Shown in pieces: positions 8,746 to 18,928 of a stretch of 64,000 bases of DNA. Numbering within the stretch: position 1 is the stretch's first letter; each line of letters begins with the position of its first letter. Made by a program: the position numbers and the translations under genes. The stretch comes from Burkholderiales bacterium. GTDB lineage: Bacteria; Pseudomonadota; Gammaproteobacteria; Burkholderiales; Burkholderiaceae_C. The DNA lies in the NCBI GenBank assembly GCA_016191995.1, contig JACPVA010000074.1:1-64000 (forward strand), written 5' to 3'. The notes below the pieces were generated by a model that was given only the letters and a program-made list of their open reading frames with translations, did no database searches and was not told where the DNA came from.

Positions 8746-11055
8746 ATGACCATGGACGCCCGCATGACCGACCCCGCCTTCGCGCTGCACGCCCGCGGCA
8801 GCCGCCAGACCCCGCCCGTCCTGCAGGGCGTGGCGGCCAGCGGGCGGCTGGACGGGGTGCTGTTCACGATGACGCTGCGCCAGACCTGGTGCAACCGCAG
8901 CGGCCGCAACCTGGAGGCGATCTACAGCTTCCCGCTGCCGGCGCAGGCGGTGCTGCTGGGCTTCGCGGCGCAGTTCGGCGCCCGCCGCGTGCAGGGCCAG
9001 GTGCTGGCCCGCTCGCAGGCCGAGCGGGTCTACGAGGACGCGCTGGCCGGCGGCGACGCGCCGGCGCTGCTGGAGGCCGGGCGCGACGGGCTGCACACCG
9101 CCAGCCTGGGCAACCTGCTGCCGGGCGAGCAGGTGGTGCTGGAGCTTCGCTTCGCGCAGCTGCTGGCGTTCGAGCAGGGGCGGCTGCGGCTGGTGGTGCC
9201 GACGACGATCGCGCCGCGCCACGGCAGCGCGCTGGCCGCCGGCGTGCCGGTGCACCAGCAGCCCGAGGTCTCGCTGGCAGCCGAGTACCCGCTGGCGCTG
9301 GAGCTGACGGTGGCAGGCTCGCTGGCGTCGGGCCGCATCGAGTGTCCGACCCACCCGCACACGCTGCAGCGCAGCGATGCCGGCGCGCGGCTCGTGCTGG
9401 CCGAGGGCGCGCGGCTGGACCGCGACGTGGTGCTGCTGGTCACCCCGCCCGAGCCGCGGCCGGACCTGCTGGTGACCGCGCGCGACGGCGCCGGCGTGGT
9501 CGCGCTGGCGGCGTTCCAGCTGCCGCCGGCGCCGCCGCGCGAGCGCATCGCGCTGGCGCTGCTGGTGGACTGCTCGGGCTCGATGGGCGGCGACGGCATC
9601 GCCTCGGCCCGGCGCGCGCTGCACGGCGTGCTGGTCGCGCTGGCGCCTGGCGACGAGGCCAGCCTGAGCCGCTTCGGCAGCCAGGTGGAGCACGCGCTCG
9701 GGCCGGGCCCGTGCGGCGACGACGCGCGCAGCCTGCTGCACCGGGTGGTGGATGCGACCGATGCGAGCATGGGCGGCACCGAGATGGCGGCGGCGCTGCG
9801 CGCGGTGTTCGGGCTGTGGCCCGCCGGCCGCGCGGTGGACGTGCTGCTGATCACCGACGGCGAGGTCTGGGATGGCGACACGCTGGTGGCGGCGGCGCGC
9901 GCCGGCGGGCACCGGGTGTTCGCGATCGGGGTCGGCAGCGCGCCGGCCGAGGGCGTGCTGCGCCGGCTCGCCGAGGCCACCGGCGGCGCGTGCGAGTTCG
10001 CCACCCCGGGCGAGGCGTTGCAGGCTGCGGCGGCCAGGATGCTGGCGCGCATCCGGCAGCTTCCCCACGCCGGCGTGCGGGTGGACTGGGGCACGCAGCC
10101 GACGTGGGAGCTGCCGGTGCCGGCGGGGGTCTTCGGCGGCGACACGGTCGTGGCCTGGGCGGGCTTCGGGCGTGGGCTGGGGGAGTGCGCGCGCGCGCGG
10201 CTGCTGGCCGGCGCGGGGGACGGCGCGGGGGCCGGTGCGGGGGCCGGCGCAGAGCTGGCCCGCACCTGCGTCACGCTGCCGGCCGAGGGGACGGACCTGG
10301 CGCGCATCGCGGCGTCGCGCCGGCTGGCGATGGCGGACGAGGCGCAGGCGCTGCAGCTGGCGCTGGACCACCAGCTGCTGACCGACCGGACGCACTGCGT
10401 GCTGGTGCACCGGCGTGCGGACGAGGACAAGCCCGCCGAGGAGGCCGAGCTGCACCGGGTGCAGTCGATGCTGGCGGCGGGATGGGGCGGCACGGGGAGC
10501 GTGCGGGAGGAGGTGCATTTCTCGCGGTCGCACGACATGGAGTACTCGATGCCGATGGCGACACCATCCGTCTGGCGCAGCGGCCGCACGGCGTCGGGCA
10601 GGGTCGAGGCGCTGCTGGACAGCGGGATGGACGAGGTCGAGATACCGGCCTTCCTGCGCAGGCAGGGTGCCGAGGAGCCGTGCATGACGCTGGCCGACAT
10701 CGCCGCGGGCGTGGCCAGGCACCTGCGCCGCGGCGGCGAGCTGGCGCGGCTGCCAGCGCACTGCAGCCGGTGGTCGCTGCCGGCGCCGGTGCGGCGGGTG
10801 CTGCGCGAGCTTGCCGCCCACGGCATCGACGAGCCCCACGCGTGGCTGCTGCTGGCCGACTGGATCGCCGGCCGCCCGGGCAGCGACGGCGACGCGCAGG
10901 CGCAGGCCGTGCTGCTGCCGCTCGTGCAGGCCGTGGACCCGGCGCAGCGGGATCTGGCGCGGCGGGTCGCCGAGGGTGTCCTGGGGGCTGGCGAGGGGGC
11001 GGCGGACGACGCGGGATCGGCGCGGGCACGGCGTTTGCGGCAGGCGTTGCCGTGA
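8746..11055 (+). CDS. VIT and VWA domain-containing protein
   Basis: N-terminal VIT domain (NLEAIYSFPLPAQAVLLGFAAQFG...), VWA MIDAS DCSGSMGGDGI. Confidence 0.9.
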   Translation: MTMDARMTDPAFALHARGSRQTPPVLQGVAASGRLDGVLFTMTLRQTWCNRSGRNLEAIYSFPLPAQAVLLGFAAQFGARRVQGQVLARSQAERVYEDALAGGDAPALLEAGRDGLHTASLGNLLPGEQVVLELRFAQLLAFEQGRLRLVVPTTIAPRHGSALAAGVPVHQQPEVSLAAEYPLALELTVAGSLASGRIECPTHPHTLQRSDAGARLVLAEGARLDRDVVLLVTPPEPRPDLLVTARDGAGVVALAAFQLPPAPPRERIALALLVDCSGSMGGDGIASARRALHGVLVALAPGDEASLSRFGSQVEHALGPGPCGDDARSLLHRVVDATDASMGGTEMAAALRAVFGLWPAGRAVDVLLITDGEVWDGDTLVAAARAGGHRVFAIGVGSAPAEGVLRRLAEATGGACEFATPGEALQAAAARMLARIRQLPHAGVRVDWGTQPTWELPVPAGVFGGDTVVAWAGFGRGLGECARARLLAGAGDGAGAGAGAGAELARTCVTLPAEGTDLARIAASRRLAMADEAQALQLALDHQLLTDRTHCVLVHRRADEDKPAEEAELHRVQSMLAAGWGGTGSVREEVHFSRSHDMEYSMPMATPSVWRSGRTASGRVEALLDSGMDEVEIPAFLRRQGAEEPCMTLADIAAGVARHLRRGGELARLPAHCSRWSLPAPVRRVLRELAAHGIDEPHAWLLLADWIAGRPGSDGDAQAQAVLLPLVQAVDPAQRDLARRVAEGVLGAGEGAADDAGSARARRLRQALP

Positions 11056-11098
11056 GGGATCGTTGCCGCGGGTCCAAGGCCCTGGCGGGCGCGGCGGG

Positions 11099-11404
11099 CT
11101 AGCTGGCGGTCTCGTTCCGCGCGGGTGAGGCGTGCAGCCTCAACCCCAGCGCACGGATGACCTTCAGCACGGTCGCGAACTCAGGATTGCCGCTGGCCGA
11201 GAGTGCCTTGTACAGGCTCTCGCGACCGACCCCGGCTGCACGGGAGACGCCGGTCATGCCCTTGGCGCGCGCGATGTCGCCGAGTGCCGCGGCGACGAGC
11301 GCCGGATCCCCGTCTTCCAGTGCGGCCTCCAGGTACGCGGCCATGTCCTCGTGCGTGTGCAGGTGGTCCGCGGGATCCCAGGGCGTGGTCGTCGTCTGCG
11401 CCAT
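11099..11404 (-). CDS. HigA-like addiction module antidote protein
   Basis: AYLEAALEDGDPALVAAALGDIARAKGMTGVSRAAGVGRESLYKALSASGNPEFATVLKVIRALGLRL family signature. Confidence 0.92.
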   Translation of the reverse strand: MAQTTTTPWDPADHLHTHEDMAAYLEAALEDGDPALVAAALGDIARAKGMTGVSRAAGVGRESLYKALSASGNPEFATVLKVIRALGLRLHASPARNETAS

Positions 11405-11407
11405 GGC

Positions 11408-11704
11408 TCACTCCTTCAGGTCGCGCGCCAGCGACTTCGCGATCTCGATGTCGCGCGGTTGCGAGGACTTGTCGCCACCCGCGAGCAGGACGACGATCGA
11501 AGCGCCGCGCTCGATGAAATCCACGCGATAGCCGGGCCCGTGATCGATACGCAGTTCCGAGACGCCTTGGCCCACCGGCCTGACATCGCCGGGGTTGCCC
11601 AGCGACAGGCGGCGGATGCGGATGTCGATTCGGGCCTTGGCTCGGCGATCCCGAAGCGCGGCAAACCACGCCGCGTGGACGCCGGTTTGCCGAACCTCGA
11701 GCAT
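11408..11704 (-). CDS. HigB/RelE-ParE family toxin
   Basis: WFAALRDRRAKARIDIRIRRLSLGNPGDVRPVGQGVSELRIDHGPGYRVDF; 5' neighbour of HigA-like gene. Confidence 0.92.
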   Translation of the reverse strand: MLEVRQTGVHAAWFAALRDRRAKARIDIRIRRLSLGNPGDVRPVGQGVSELRIDHGPGYRVDFIERGASIVVLLAGGDKSSQPRDIEIAKSLARDLKE

Positions 11705-11714
11705 TGGCCCAACT

Positions 11715-11730
11715 GTATCACGTGGGATAC
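11715..11730. promoter_or_regulatory. candidate HigA operator
   Basis: GTATC-acgtgg-GATAC dyad 11 bp upstream of higB start (11704). Confidence 0.55.
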
Positions 11731-12061
11731 GAACGCGCTTCCCGGGAGCCCGGCCCCTTCCTCGCCGGCCGGACGTGCCGCGGTCCAGCCGACGATCGGT
11801 GCGGCATACAGCGCCACCAGCGGTTGCATCGGATCGCGCTGCGGGCGGGCGGCCTGTCGCCCCAGCGCGAATACCGGCGCCGGGCGCGACGCGTCAGGCA
11901 TGTGGTGCCGGCGTCGCGGCGTTGGCGCGCGCGGTGGATTGCGCCGGCGCCGCCCCCAGCGCCTCGGTGTAGACGACGCCGTGGAAGCTGACGCCGGGAT
12001 CGTTCAGGCGCCCGGAAGCTCAATGTCGCAATCCGGCCGCACGGCTGCTGAGCGCGCCGGC

Positions 12062-12240
12062 GACCTCGGCCTCCGGCTCCGGCCTCTTCCTGGTCGCGCC
12101 GCGGCGTACCGGCAAGAGCACCTTCCTGCGCGAGGACCTGCGGCCGTCGCTCCAGCGGCACGGCGCGGTCGTCATCTATGCGGATCTCCGGGCCGACAGG
12201 GCCGCCGACCCCGGGGACGTGATCGTCGCGGCCACATCGA
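12062..12240 (+). pseudogene. AAA ATPase remnant (P-loop fragment)
   Basis: Reading GLFLVAPRRTGKSTFLREDLRPSLQRHGAVVIYADLRADRAADPGDVI gives a Walker A motif but no intact ORF. Confidence 0.6.
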
Positions 12241-12723
12241 ATGGTTCATCGCCCGGCTGCCGTTCGGGCGTGAGCTGGATGCCGATCAGGTCTGCCAGTG
12301 GTTCGCCGAGGCTGCCTGCCGCCCTGAAATCCTCGGTGGCGCCGTCGACGCGCTGGTCTACGACCTGGATGCGCGTCATGCCCAAGGCCGGGCCGGGCTG
12401 CGCGCCGTTCGAAGCCCAGACGATGGCGCGCTAGCGGGCCGCCCTGGCCGCCACGGCCCCCGACTCGGGGGTGGAGCCGGAGACCAACAACGTCTGGCCG
12501 TCTGCGGCAGTTCTGCGCAGCGCCCGGCCCTCCCTCGGCAAGACCGCAGCTCACGGGGCCCTTCGGGTCGCACGCTGGGCAGCCCCTCGATGCCGGTCGG
12601 CTCGACCTCGAACGGAGATCTCGCGCAGCTTGCCGGGGGTTGCACCGATCGCGCCCGCGCGGCGAGATCGCCGCCATGGATCCCCGATTGCGCGCGAAAA
12701 CCCCCCGCGCCCCTCGCGCCCCC

Positions 12724-13731
12724 TCAAGGCACCAGCACCGCCGCCCCCACCAGCTCCCCCGCGCGCAGCCGCCGCAGCGCCTCGTCGGCCTGCTCGAGCG
12801 GGAAGGGTGTGGCGCTGACCTGCAGCGCCAGCGTGCGCGCGGTGGCCAGGAACTCCTCGCCGTCGCGGCGCGTCAGGTTGGCCACCGAGACGATCTCGCG
12901 CTCCTCCCACAGCAGCCGGTAGCGGAACGCCGGGATGTCGCTCATGTGGATGCCGGCGCAGACGACACGCCCGCCCTTGCGCAGCTGCGCCAGCGACAGC
13001 GGCACCAGCGCGCCGACCGGGGCGAACAGGATCGCGGCGTCCATCGGCTCGGGCGGCGCCTCGTCGCTGCGGCCGGCCCAGTCGGCGCCGAGCTGGCGCG
13101 CCAGCGCCTGCGCCGGCGCGTCGCCGGCGCGCGTGAAGGCGAAGACGCGCCGGCCCTGCGCGCGCGCCACCTGCACGATCAGGTGCGCGGCGGCGCCGAA
13201 GCCGTACAGCCCCAGCACCCGCGCATCGCCGGCCATGCGCAGCGCGCGCCAGCCGATCAGCCCGGCGCACATCAGCGGCGCGGCGTGCACGTCGTCCAGC
13301 GGCACGCCCTCCAGGTCGAAGACATAGCGCGCGTCGGCGACGGCGTGGCTTGCGAAGCCGCCGTCGCGCGTGTAGCCGGTGAAGACCGGCCTGTCGCACA
13401 GGTTCTCGCGCTGCATGCGGCAGTAGCGGCAGTGGCCGCAGGTCGCACCCAGCCACGGCACGCCGACGCGCTGCCCGGGCGCGAAACCGGCCACGCCGGG
13501 GCCCAGCGCATCGACATAGCCGACGATCTCGTGCCCGGGCACGATCGGGCGCGCCAGCGGCGGCAGGTCGCCGTCGACGACATGCAGGTCGGTGCGGCAG
13601 ACGGCGCAGGCGGCCACGCGCAGCCGAAGTTCGCCGGCGCCGGGTGCCGGTAGCGGACGCATCTCGGGCAGCAGCGGCGCGCCAGTGGCGTGCAGCACCA
13701 TCGCGTGCATCGTCGGGCCGGTGGCGTCCAT
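12724..13731 (-). CDS. zinc-dependent alcohol dehydrogenase family protein
   Basis: CAVCRTDLHVVDG, GHEIVGYV, GATCGHCRYCRMQRENLC Zn-binding motifs. Confidence 0.92.
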   Translation of the reverse strand: MDATGPTMHAMVLHATGAPLLPEMRPLPAPGAGELRLRVAACAVCRTDLHVVDGDLPPLARPIVPGHEIVGYVDALGPGVAGFAPGQRVGVPWLGATCGHCRYCRMQRENLCDRPVFTGYTRDGGFASHAVADARYVFDLEGVPLDDVHAAPLMCAGLIGWRALRMAGDARVLGLYGFGAAAHLIVQVARAQGRRVFAFTRAGDAPAQALARQLGADWAGRSDEAPPEPMDAAILFAPVGALVPLSLAQLRKGGRVVCAGIHMSDIPAFRYRLLWEEREIVSVANLTRRDGEEFLATARTLALQVSATPFPLEQADEALRRLRAGELVGAAVLVP

Positions 13732-13751
13732 CGTGCGCGCCTTTCGCGCTT

Positions 13752-14933
13752 TCAGCGCCAGCCGAACATCATCTGCCGCGCCAGCATCGACTTCAGCGGC
13801 GCGGCGCGCTGCAACGCCGCCAGCGCGACGCCGCGCGCCAGCTCCAGCCCCGGCAGCCGCCAGGTGAAGCTGCGCGCGAGGAAGTCGGTGGTGGCGATCG
13901 TGCCCCAGCGGTCGGGCGCGCGCGCCCACTCGACGCGCGCCAGCGCGGCGTCGACGCCGGCGGCCGTGCGCAGCGCGTCGACCAGCTCGTAGGCGTCGCG
14001 CAGCCCCAGGTTGAGCCCCTGGCCGGCGACCGGGTGCAGCGTCTGTGCCGCGTTGCCGATGCGCACCGTGCGCTGCCGCACCAGCGTGCGCTCGGCGTTC
14101 AGCCCGAGCGGGAAGGCCTTCAGCGGCGTGATCGCCGTGATGCGGCCGGCCTCGGGGGGGAAGATCGTATTCAGCAGCGCCAGCCGCTGCGGCTCGGCCA
14201 GGTCGCGCACCGGGTCGTCGCGCGCGTCGACGCACCAGACGAGCGATGCGCGCGGCGCGCCGTCGCCGGCGCGCGGCAGCGGCAGCAGCGCTGCCGGCCC
14301 CTGGCGCGTGAAGCGCTCGTACGCGGTCCCGGCGGCACCGCCCTCGACCGTCGCCTCGCCGACCCAGGCCGTCTGCGCATAGTCGTGCACCAGCGCCTTG
14401 CGCGCCTGCTCGCCGAACACGCCGCCCTCGGCGACGACCGCGAGGTCGAAGCGCTCGACGACGCCGGCGTCGACCTCGACCCCGCCGGCCAACGGCGCCA
14501 GCCCCTGCACCGGCGTGCCGAAGCAGCTCGCGAGCCGCCCGCCGGAGGCCGCGGCCGCCGCCAGCCAGGCCTGCTGCATCGGCGCCACCAGCCGGCCGTA
14601 GCGCAGCACCGCACCGAGCATGCTCACGCCCTCGTCGGCGGCGCTGATGCGCACCGCGGCGTCGGCCAGCGACGGCGGCGCCTGCGAGACGTGCACGGCG
14701 GCGATCGGCGCCGCATCGTCCTGCGGCCAGGCGCCGAGCTGCTTCAGCCAGCGGACGCTGCCGAGCGCCAGCGCGAGCGCGCGCGGGTCGGCGCCGACGT
14801 CGCGCGCGAGCGGCCGGGCGTCGAACAGCGTGATGCCCGCCTCGGGCAGCCGGCGCGCCGCATCCAGCGCCAGCGCCAGCCCGACCGGGCCGGCGCCGAC
14901 GACGGCGATGCGCAGCGGGTTTCGTGGCACCAT
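13752..14933 (-). CDS. UbiH/UbiF family FAD-dependent hydroxylase
   Basis: VVGAGPVGLALAL FAD motif, RIGNAAQTLHPVAGQGLNLGLRDAYEL signature. Confidence 0.9.
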   Translation of the reverse strand: MVPRNPLRIAVVGAGPVGLALALDAARRLPEAGITLFDARPLARDVGADPRALALALGSVRWLKQLGAWPQDDAAPIAAVHVSQAPPSLADAAVRISAADEGVSMLGAVLRYGRLVAPMQQAWLAAAAASGGRLASCFGTPVQGLAPLAGGVEVDAGVVERFDLAVVAEGGVFGEQARKALVHDYAQTAWVGEATVEGGAAGTAYERFTRQGPAALLPLPRAGDGAPRASLVWCVDARDDPVRDLAEPQRLALLNTIFPPEAGRITAITPLKAFPLGLNAERTLVRQRTVRIGNAAQTLHPVAGQGLNLGLRDAYELVDALRTAAGVDAALARVEWARAPDRWGTIATTDFLARSFTWRLPGLELARGVALAALQRAAPLKSMLARQMMFGWR

Positions 14934-14939
14934 GCACGC

Positions 14940-15560
14940 ATGATAAGGATGCAGCATGACCCGGCGGTGCGGACCGACGACGCGCCCGGCAGCGCGGGCG
15001 CGTCCGAGGTGCCCGGCTGCGCAGCAGCGGCCGCGCTGCCGGCACCCGCGCGGCGCGCCTGGCTGCAGGCGGCGCTGGCCGGTGCCGCGGCGGCACTGGG
15101 CGCACGGCCGCTGCGCGCGCAGCCGGCGGCCGACGATCGCCCGCTGCCTGCCGTCGGCACGCCGCTGGCGCTGCCCGAGGTGGCGCTGCTGGATGGCAGC
15201 CGCTTCCTGCCGGCGCGCGCCGACGGGCAGGTGCTGGTGCTGTACTGGTGGGCGAGCTGGTGCCCGTTCTGCGCCGCGATGTCGCCGCTGATCGACGAGC
15301 TGTGGCGCGCGCAGGCGGCGCGCGGGCTGATGGTGCTGGGGCTGTCGATCGACAAGGCGCCGGCCGATGCGCTGGCCTACCTGCGGCGCAAGGAGCTTGG
15401 ATTCCCGTCGGGCATGGTGACGGCCGAGGTCGCGCGCGCGCTGCCCAAGCCCAAGGGGCTGCCGGTCACGGTGGTGCGCGGCCGCGACGGCCGGGTGCGG
15501 ATGGCCGAGGCCGGGCAGCTCTTCCCCGAAGACGTGCAGGACATCGCGCGTTTCCTGTGA
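14940..15560 (+). CDS. TlpA-like thiol:disulfide reductase family protein
   Basis: WWASWCPFCAAMSPLIDELWRAQ thioredoxin CXXC motif. Confidence 0.85.
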   Translation: MIRMQHDPAVRTDDAPGSAGASEVPGCAAAAALPAPARRAWLQAALAGAAAALGARPLRAQPAADDRPLPAVGTPLALPEVALLDGSRFLPARADGQVLVLYWWASWCPFCAAMSPLIDELWRAQAARGLMVLGLSIDKAPADALAYLRRKELGFPSGMVTAEVARALPKPKGLPVTVVRGRDGRVRMAEAGQLFPEDVQDIARFL

Positions 15561-16555
15561 GCGCCGACGAACGGGACCAGGCCGGCACGGCCGCCGCGCC
15601 GCATGCCGCCGAGGATGCGCATCGGGATGCACACCGGCATGGGCGAGGGCAGGCGCATGCCCATGCGCATGGCCACGCGCGCGCGCATGCCGCAGAGGGC
15701 TTCGACCGCGCGTTCGCGATCGGCATCGGGCTGAACCTGGCCTATGTCGCGCTGGAGGCCGGCGTCGGCTGGCGCGTCGGGTCGCTCGCACTGCTGGCCG
15801 ATGCCGGGCACAACCTCGGCGATGTCGCCGGGCTGGTGCTGGCCTGGGGCGGCGCGCTCGCCGGGCGGCTGCGGCCCGACGCGCGCCACACCTACGGCTG
15901 GCAGCGCGCCAGCATCCTGGCCGCCTTCGTCAACGCGCTGCTGCTGCTGTTCGCGATGGGTGCGCTGGCCTGGGAGGCGGTGCAGCGGCTGGGCGAGCCG
16001 GTCGCGGTGCCGGGCGCCACGGTGATGGCGGTCGCGGCGCTCGGCATCGCGGTCAATGCCGGCACCGCGCTGCTGTTCATGCGTCGCCGGCACCAGGACC
16101 TGAACATCCGCGGCGCCTTCCTGCACATGGCGGCCGATGCGCTGGTGTCGGCCGGCGTCGTCGTCGCCGGCGCGCTGACGCTGGCGCTGGGCTGGCTCTG
16201 GCTCGATCCGGTGGCGAGCCTCGTGATCGCCGTCGTCATCGTCGTCGGCACCTGGGGGCTGTTCAGGCAGTCGCTGCACCTGTTGTTCGACGGCGTGCCC
16301 GACGACATCGCGCTGCCCGAAGTCGAGTCCGAGCTCGCCGCGCTGCCCGGCGTGGCGCGCGTGCACGACCTGCACGTGTGGGCGATGGGCACGGCGCAGG
16401 TCGCGCTGACGGCGCACCTGGTGATGCCCGAAGGCGGCGCCGACGACGACTTCCTGCGCGCCGCCGGGCAGCGGCTGCGTGATCGCTTCGGCATCGCGCA
16501 TGTGACGCTGCAGGCGGTGCGCGAACCCTTCGCCGCCGGCTGCGCGCGGCGCTGA
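15557..16555 (+). CDS. cation diffusion facilitator (CDF) family transporter
   Basis: His-rich N-terminus, LADAGHNLGDVAGLVLAWGG, LHMAADALVSAGVV; GTG start overlaps upstream stop. Confidence 0.92.
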   Translation: MSADERDQAGTAAAPHAAEDAHRDAHRHGRGQAHAHAHGHARAHAAEGFDRAFAIGIGLNLAYVALEAGVGWRVGSLALLADAGHNLGDVAGLVLAWGGALAGRLRPDARHTYGWQRASILAAFVNALLLLFAMGALAWEAVQRLGEPVAVPGATVMAVAALGIAVNAGTALLFMRRRHQDLNIRGAFLHMAADALVSAGVVVAGALTLALGWLWLDPVASLVIAVVIVVGTWGLFRQSLHLLFDGVPDDIALPEVESELAALPGVARVHDLHVWAMGTAQVALTAHLVMPEGGADDDFLRAAGQRLRDRFGIAHVTLQAVREPFAAGCARR

Positions 16556-16787
16556 TGCGGGATTGCGTCCAAGGCTTTGACTGGCGCTTGCGGTCGAACG
16601 GCCGCGGCCGTCAGTTCGCGACACTCGCGACGATCTGAAGCGGTTGTTCGTCGTGCCATCGCGCAGTGAAGACCGGCCCGGTTCGGGCGGTCGTCGACGA
16701 TGGCGTCGAGGTCGTGTGGCCGGGGGCCAGCGCGCTCAGGCACCCTCTGCCGGCCCTGTCTCTGCCACTGCGGTGCGCAGGCGAGGA

Positions 16788-17204
16788 CTATGCGACCGCA
16801 GGCTTTCTTGGCCGCCCACCCATCTTGCCGTTCTCGCGTGACGCGGCAGCCTTTGCTGGCGACTTAGCGAGTCCGCCCGATCTGCCCATGACTCCTGCCA
16901 TCCACTTCCGCGACCCGAGGGCACCCTCCAGCAACGCGGGCAGGTACAGATCGGCGTCCAGCCTGGGAAAGTGAAGACCGAGGCCGCTCGGGCTGATCTC
17001 AATGACGGCCAGGTCGCCGGGTCTTGCCTGTTCGAGGCCTTGGGCCAGATGTGGCGGAAACGCCAGTTCCAGGCCGGTCTCGAGCTGGACGACCACGCGC
17101 GCGACACGCCTGTCATAGCGCGCGGCAACCGCACGAGGTCCCGACTCGAGGCGGGACCGCATGCGCGCCTCGGCTCGCTTCAGGTCTGCATCAGTGATCG
17201 CCAT
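16788..17204 (-). CDS. DUF2442 domain-containing protein
   Basis: VVQLETGLELAFPPHLAQGLEQA...GLGLHFPRLDADLYLPALLEGALGSRKWMA; paired with DUF4160. Confidence 0.8.
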   Translation of the reverse strand: MAITDADLKRAEARMRSRLESGPRAVAARYDRRVARVVVQLETGLELAFPPHLAQGLEQARPGDLAVIEISPSGLGLHFPRLDADLYLPALLEGALGSRKWMAGVMGRSGGLAKSPAKAAASRENGKMGGRPRKPAVA

Positions 17205-17439
17205 GAATCGTTTTCCAGGAGTGGCACAACATGGCCAGTTCGGCCTGAAGATAGGCCGCAATTCGGTTGGCTTCTCGAACAGCCAGTCCCATCGACTCGC
17301 GCAGTTCGGGAGGCCCGTCGGGGCAATGCAGGTGGAATACAGCCTCGCACCCGGCCCCCACGACGTACACGTGGGCAGGGGGGTGGTCATTGGTGTACAT
17401 GACCACTCGGTAGGCCCTGTACCTCGAGACCGTTGGCAC
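17191..17439 (-). CDS. DUF4160 domain-containing protein (GTG start)
   Basis: RAYRVVMYTNDHPPAHVYVVGAGCEAVFHL...WKTIHGDH. Confidence 0.8.
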   Translation of the reverse strand: MPTVSRYRAYRVVMYTNDHPPAHVYVVGAGCEAVFHLHCPDGPPELRESMGLAVREANRIAAYLQAELAMLCHSWKTIHGDH

Positions 17440-17449
17440 GAGCTACTGT

Positions 17450-17467
17450 AACCTATTCGCTTAGGTT
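17450..17467. promoter_or_regulatory. candidate operator of DUF4160/DUF2442 module
   Basis: AACCTA-ttcgct-TAGGTT dyad 11 bp upstream of the GTG start at 17439. Confidence 0.45.
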
Positions 17468-17701
17468 TTCAATGCCCATGCGGGCCCGGCACCGTGCTGA
17501 ACGGCTCCTTGCCGATCGAACGCAAACGCGCATCAGCCCGTGGCTGTGCGCGGCCGCAGGCGCCGCGCCGCCTGCGCCGACCAGCGGCTGCCCCCATGCG
17601 GCGGCCGGCGCCCCGGCGCGCGCCACGATGACCCGCTCGCGGCGCCGCCGCGCCTGCGCCGCTATGCTCGCCGGCCATCGTCGACCCCCCGGATTCACCC
17701 C

Positions 17702-18682
17702 ATGCAATACCGCCGCCTCGGCCATGCCGGCCTGCGCCTGAGTGCCCTGTCGCTCGGCTCCTGGGTCACCTACCACAACCAGGTCGACGTCAAGTCGGCG
17801 GCCGAGATGATGGCCGCCGCGTACGACGCCGGCGTCAACTTCTTCGACAACGCCGAGGTCTACGCCGGCGGCCGCAGCGAGGAGATCATGGGCGCGGCGC
17901 TCGCACAGCTCGGCTGGCCGCGGCTGAACTATGTCGTCTCGTCGAAGTATTTCTGGGGCCTGGACCGCGCCGGCGAGGCGGTCAACCGCAAGGACACGCT
18001 GAACCGCAAGTACCTGATGCAGGTGGTCGACGGGTCGCTGAAGCGGCTCGGGCTGGACCACCTCGACCTGATCTACTGCCACCGCGCCGACCCGGCGACG
18101 CCGATCGACGAGACGGTGCGCGCGATGAACGACCTGATCGTGCAGGGCAAGGCGCTGTACTGGGGCACGAGCGAGTGGAGCGCCGACGAGATCCGCGCCG
18201 CGTGGATGGTGGCCGACCGCCACGGCTGGCACCGGCCGGTCGTCGAGCAGCCGCAGTACCACCTGTTCCACCGCAAGCGCGTCGAGCAGGAGTACGCGCG
18301 GCTCTACGAGGACATCGGACTCGGGCTGACGACCTGGAGCCCGCTCGCCTCCGGGCTGCTGACGGGCAAGTACCGCGCCGGCGTCCCCGCGGGCAGCCGC
18401 GGCGCGATGGACAGCATGGCCTTCCTGCGCGACGGGCTGACCGACGCGGCGAAGAATGCCGCGGTGGCGCAGCTCGAACCGATCGCCGCCGAGCTCGGCG
18501 GCAGCGTCGCGCAGCTGGCGATCGCTTGGGCGGCGTCGAACCCGCGCGTCAGCAGCGTGATCACCGGCGCGTCGCGGCTGGCGCAGCTGCACGACAACCT
18601 CGGCGCGCTCGCGCTGCTGGAGAAGATGACGCCCGAGGTCAAGGCGCACATCGAGGCGCTGACGGGGCATCTGGCGGCATGA
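17702..18682 (+). CDS. aldo/keto reductase (Kv-beta-like)
   Basis: [53 protein letters not shown]. Confidence 0.93.
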   Translation: MQYRRLGHAGLRLSALSLGSWVTYHNQVDVKSAAEMMAAAYDAGVNFFDNAEVYAGGRSEEIMGAALAQLGWPRLNYVVSSKYFWGLDRAGEAVNRKDTLNRKYLMQVVDGSLKRLGLDHLDLIYCHRADPATPIDETVRAMNDLIVQGKALYWGTSEWSADEIRAAWMVADRHGWHRPVVEQPQYHLFHRKRVEQEYARLYEDIGLGLTTWSPLASGLLTGKYRAGVPAGSRGAMDSMAFLRDGLTDAAKNAAVAQLEPIAAELGGSVAQLAIAWAASNPRVSSVITGASRLAQLHDNLGALALLEKMTPEVKAHIEALTGHLAA

Positions 18683-18858
18683 GCCCGCCGGGCCGCCCCA
18701 AGGGCGAATGCCGCAGGGCGAAGCCCGAAGGTTCCCCGGTGAGCCCGTGACGGGGCGGAGTCGTGAGTCGGAGAATCCCGATTCCGGCTCGGAGAGCGTC
18801 CGGATCTCGTCGCTGGCGCGGGCCGCGGTAAGGGCGGCCTTTCCGCGCTCGGCAATGT

Positions 18859-18891
18859 TTGCGAGTTTTGCGCTTCTTGCGATTATTGCGA
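18859..18891. promoter_or_regulatory. four 9-bp iterons (TTGCGA/C) upstream of HTH/PIN module
   Basis: TTGCGA 18859, TTGCGC 18868, TTGCGA 18877, TTGCGA 18886; exact 9-bp spacing. Confidence 0.65.
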
Positions 18892-18928
18892 GTCGATGCT
18901 ACATTGGGCGTCCTTAGGATGCGTCCCC

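Noticed and set aside
8737-10839. 700-aa ORF on - strand
   Set aside because: Antisense to VIT/VWA gene; includes segments repeated only because the gene itself is partly duplicated.
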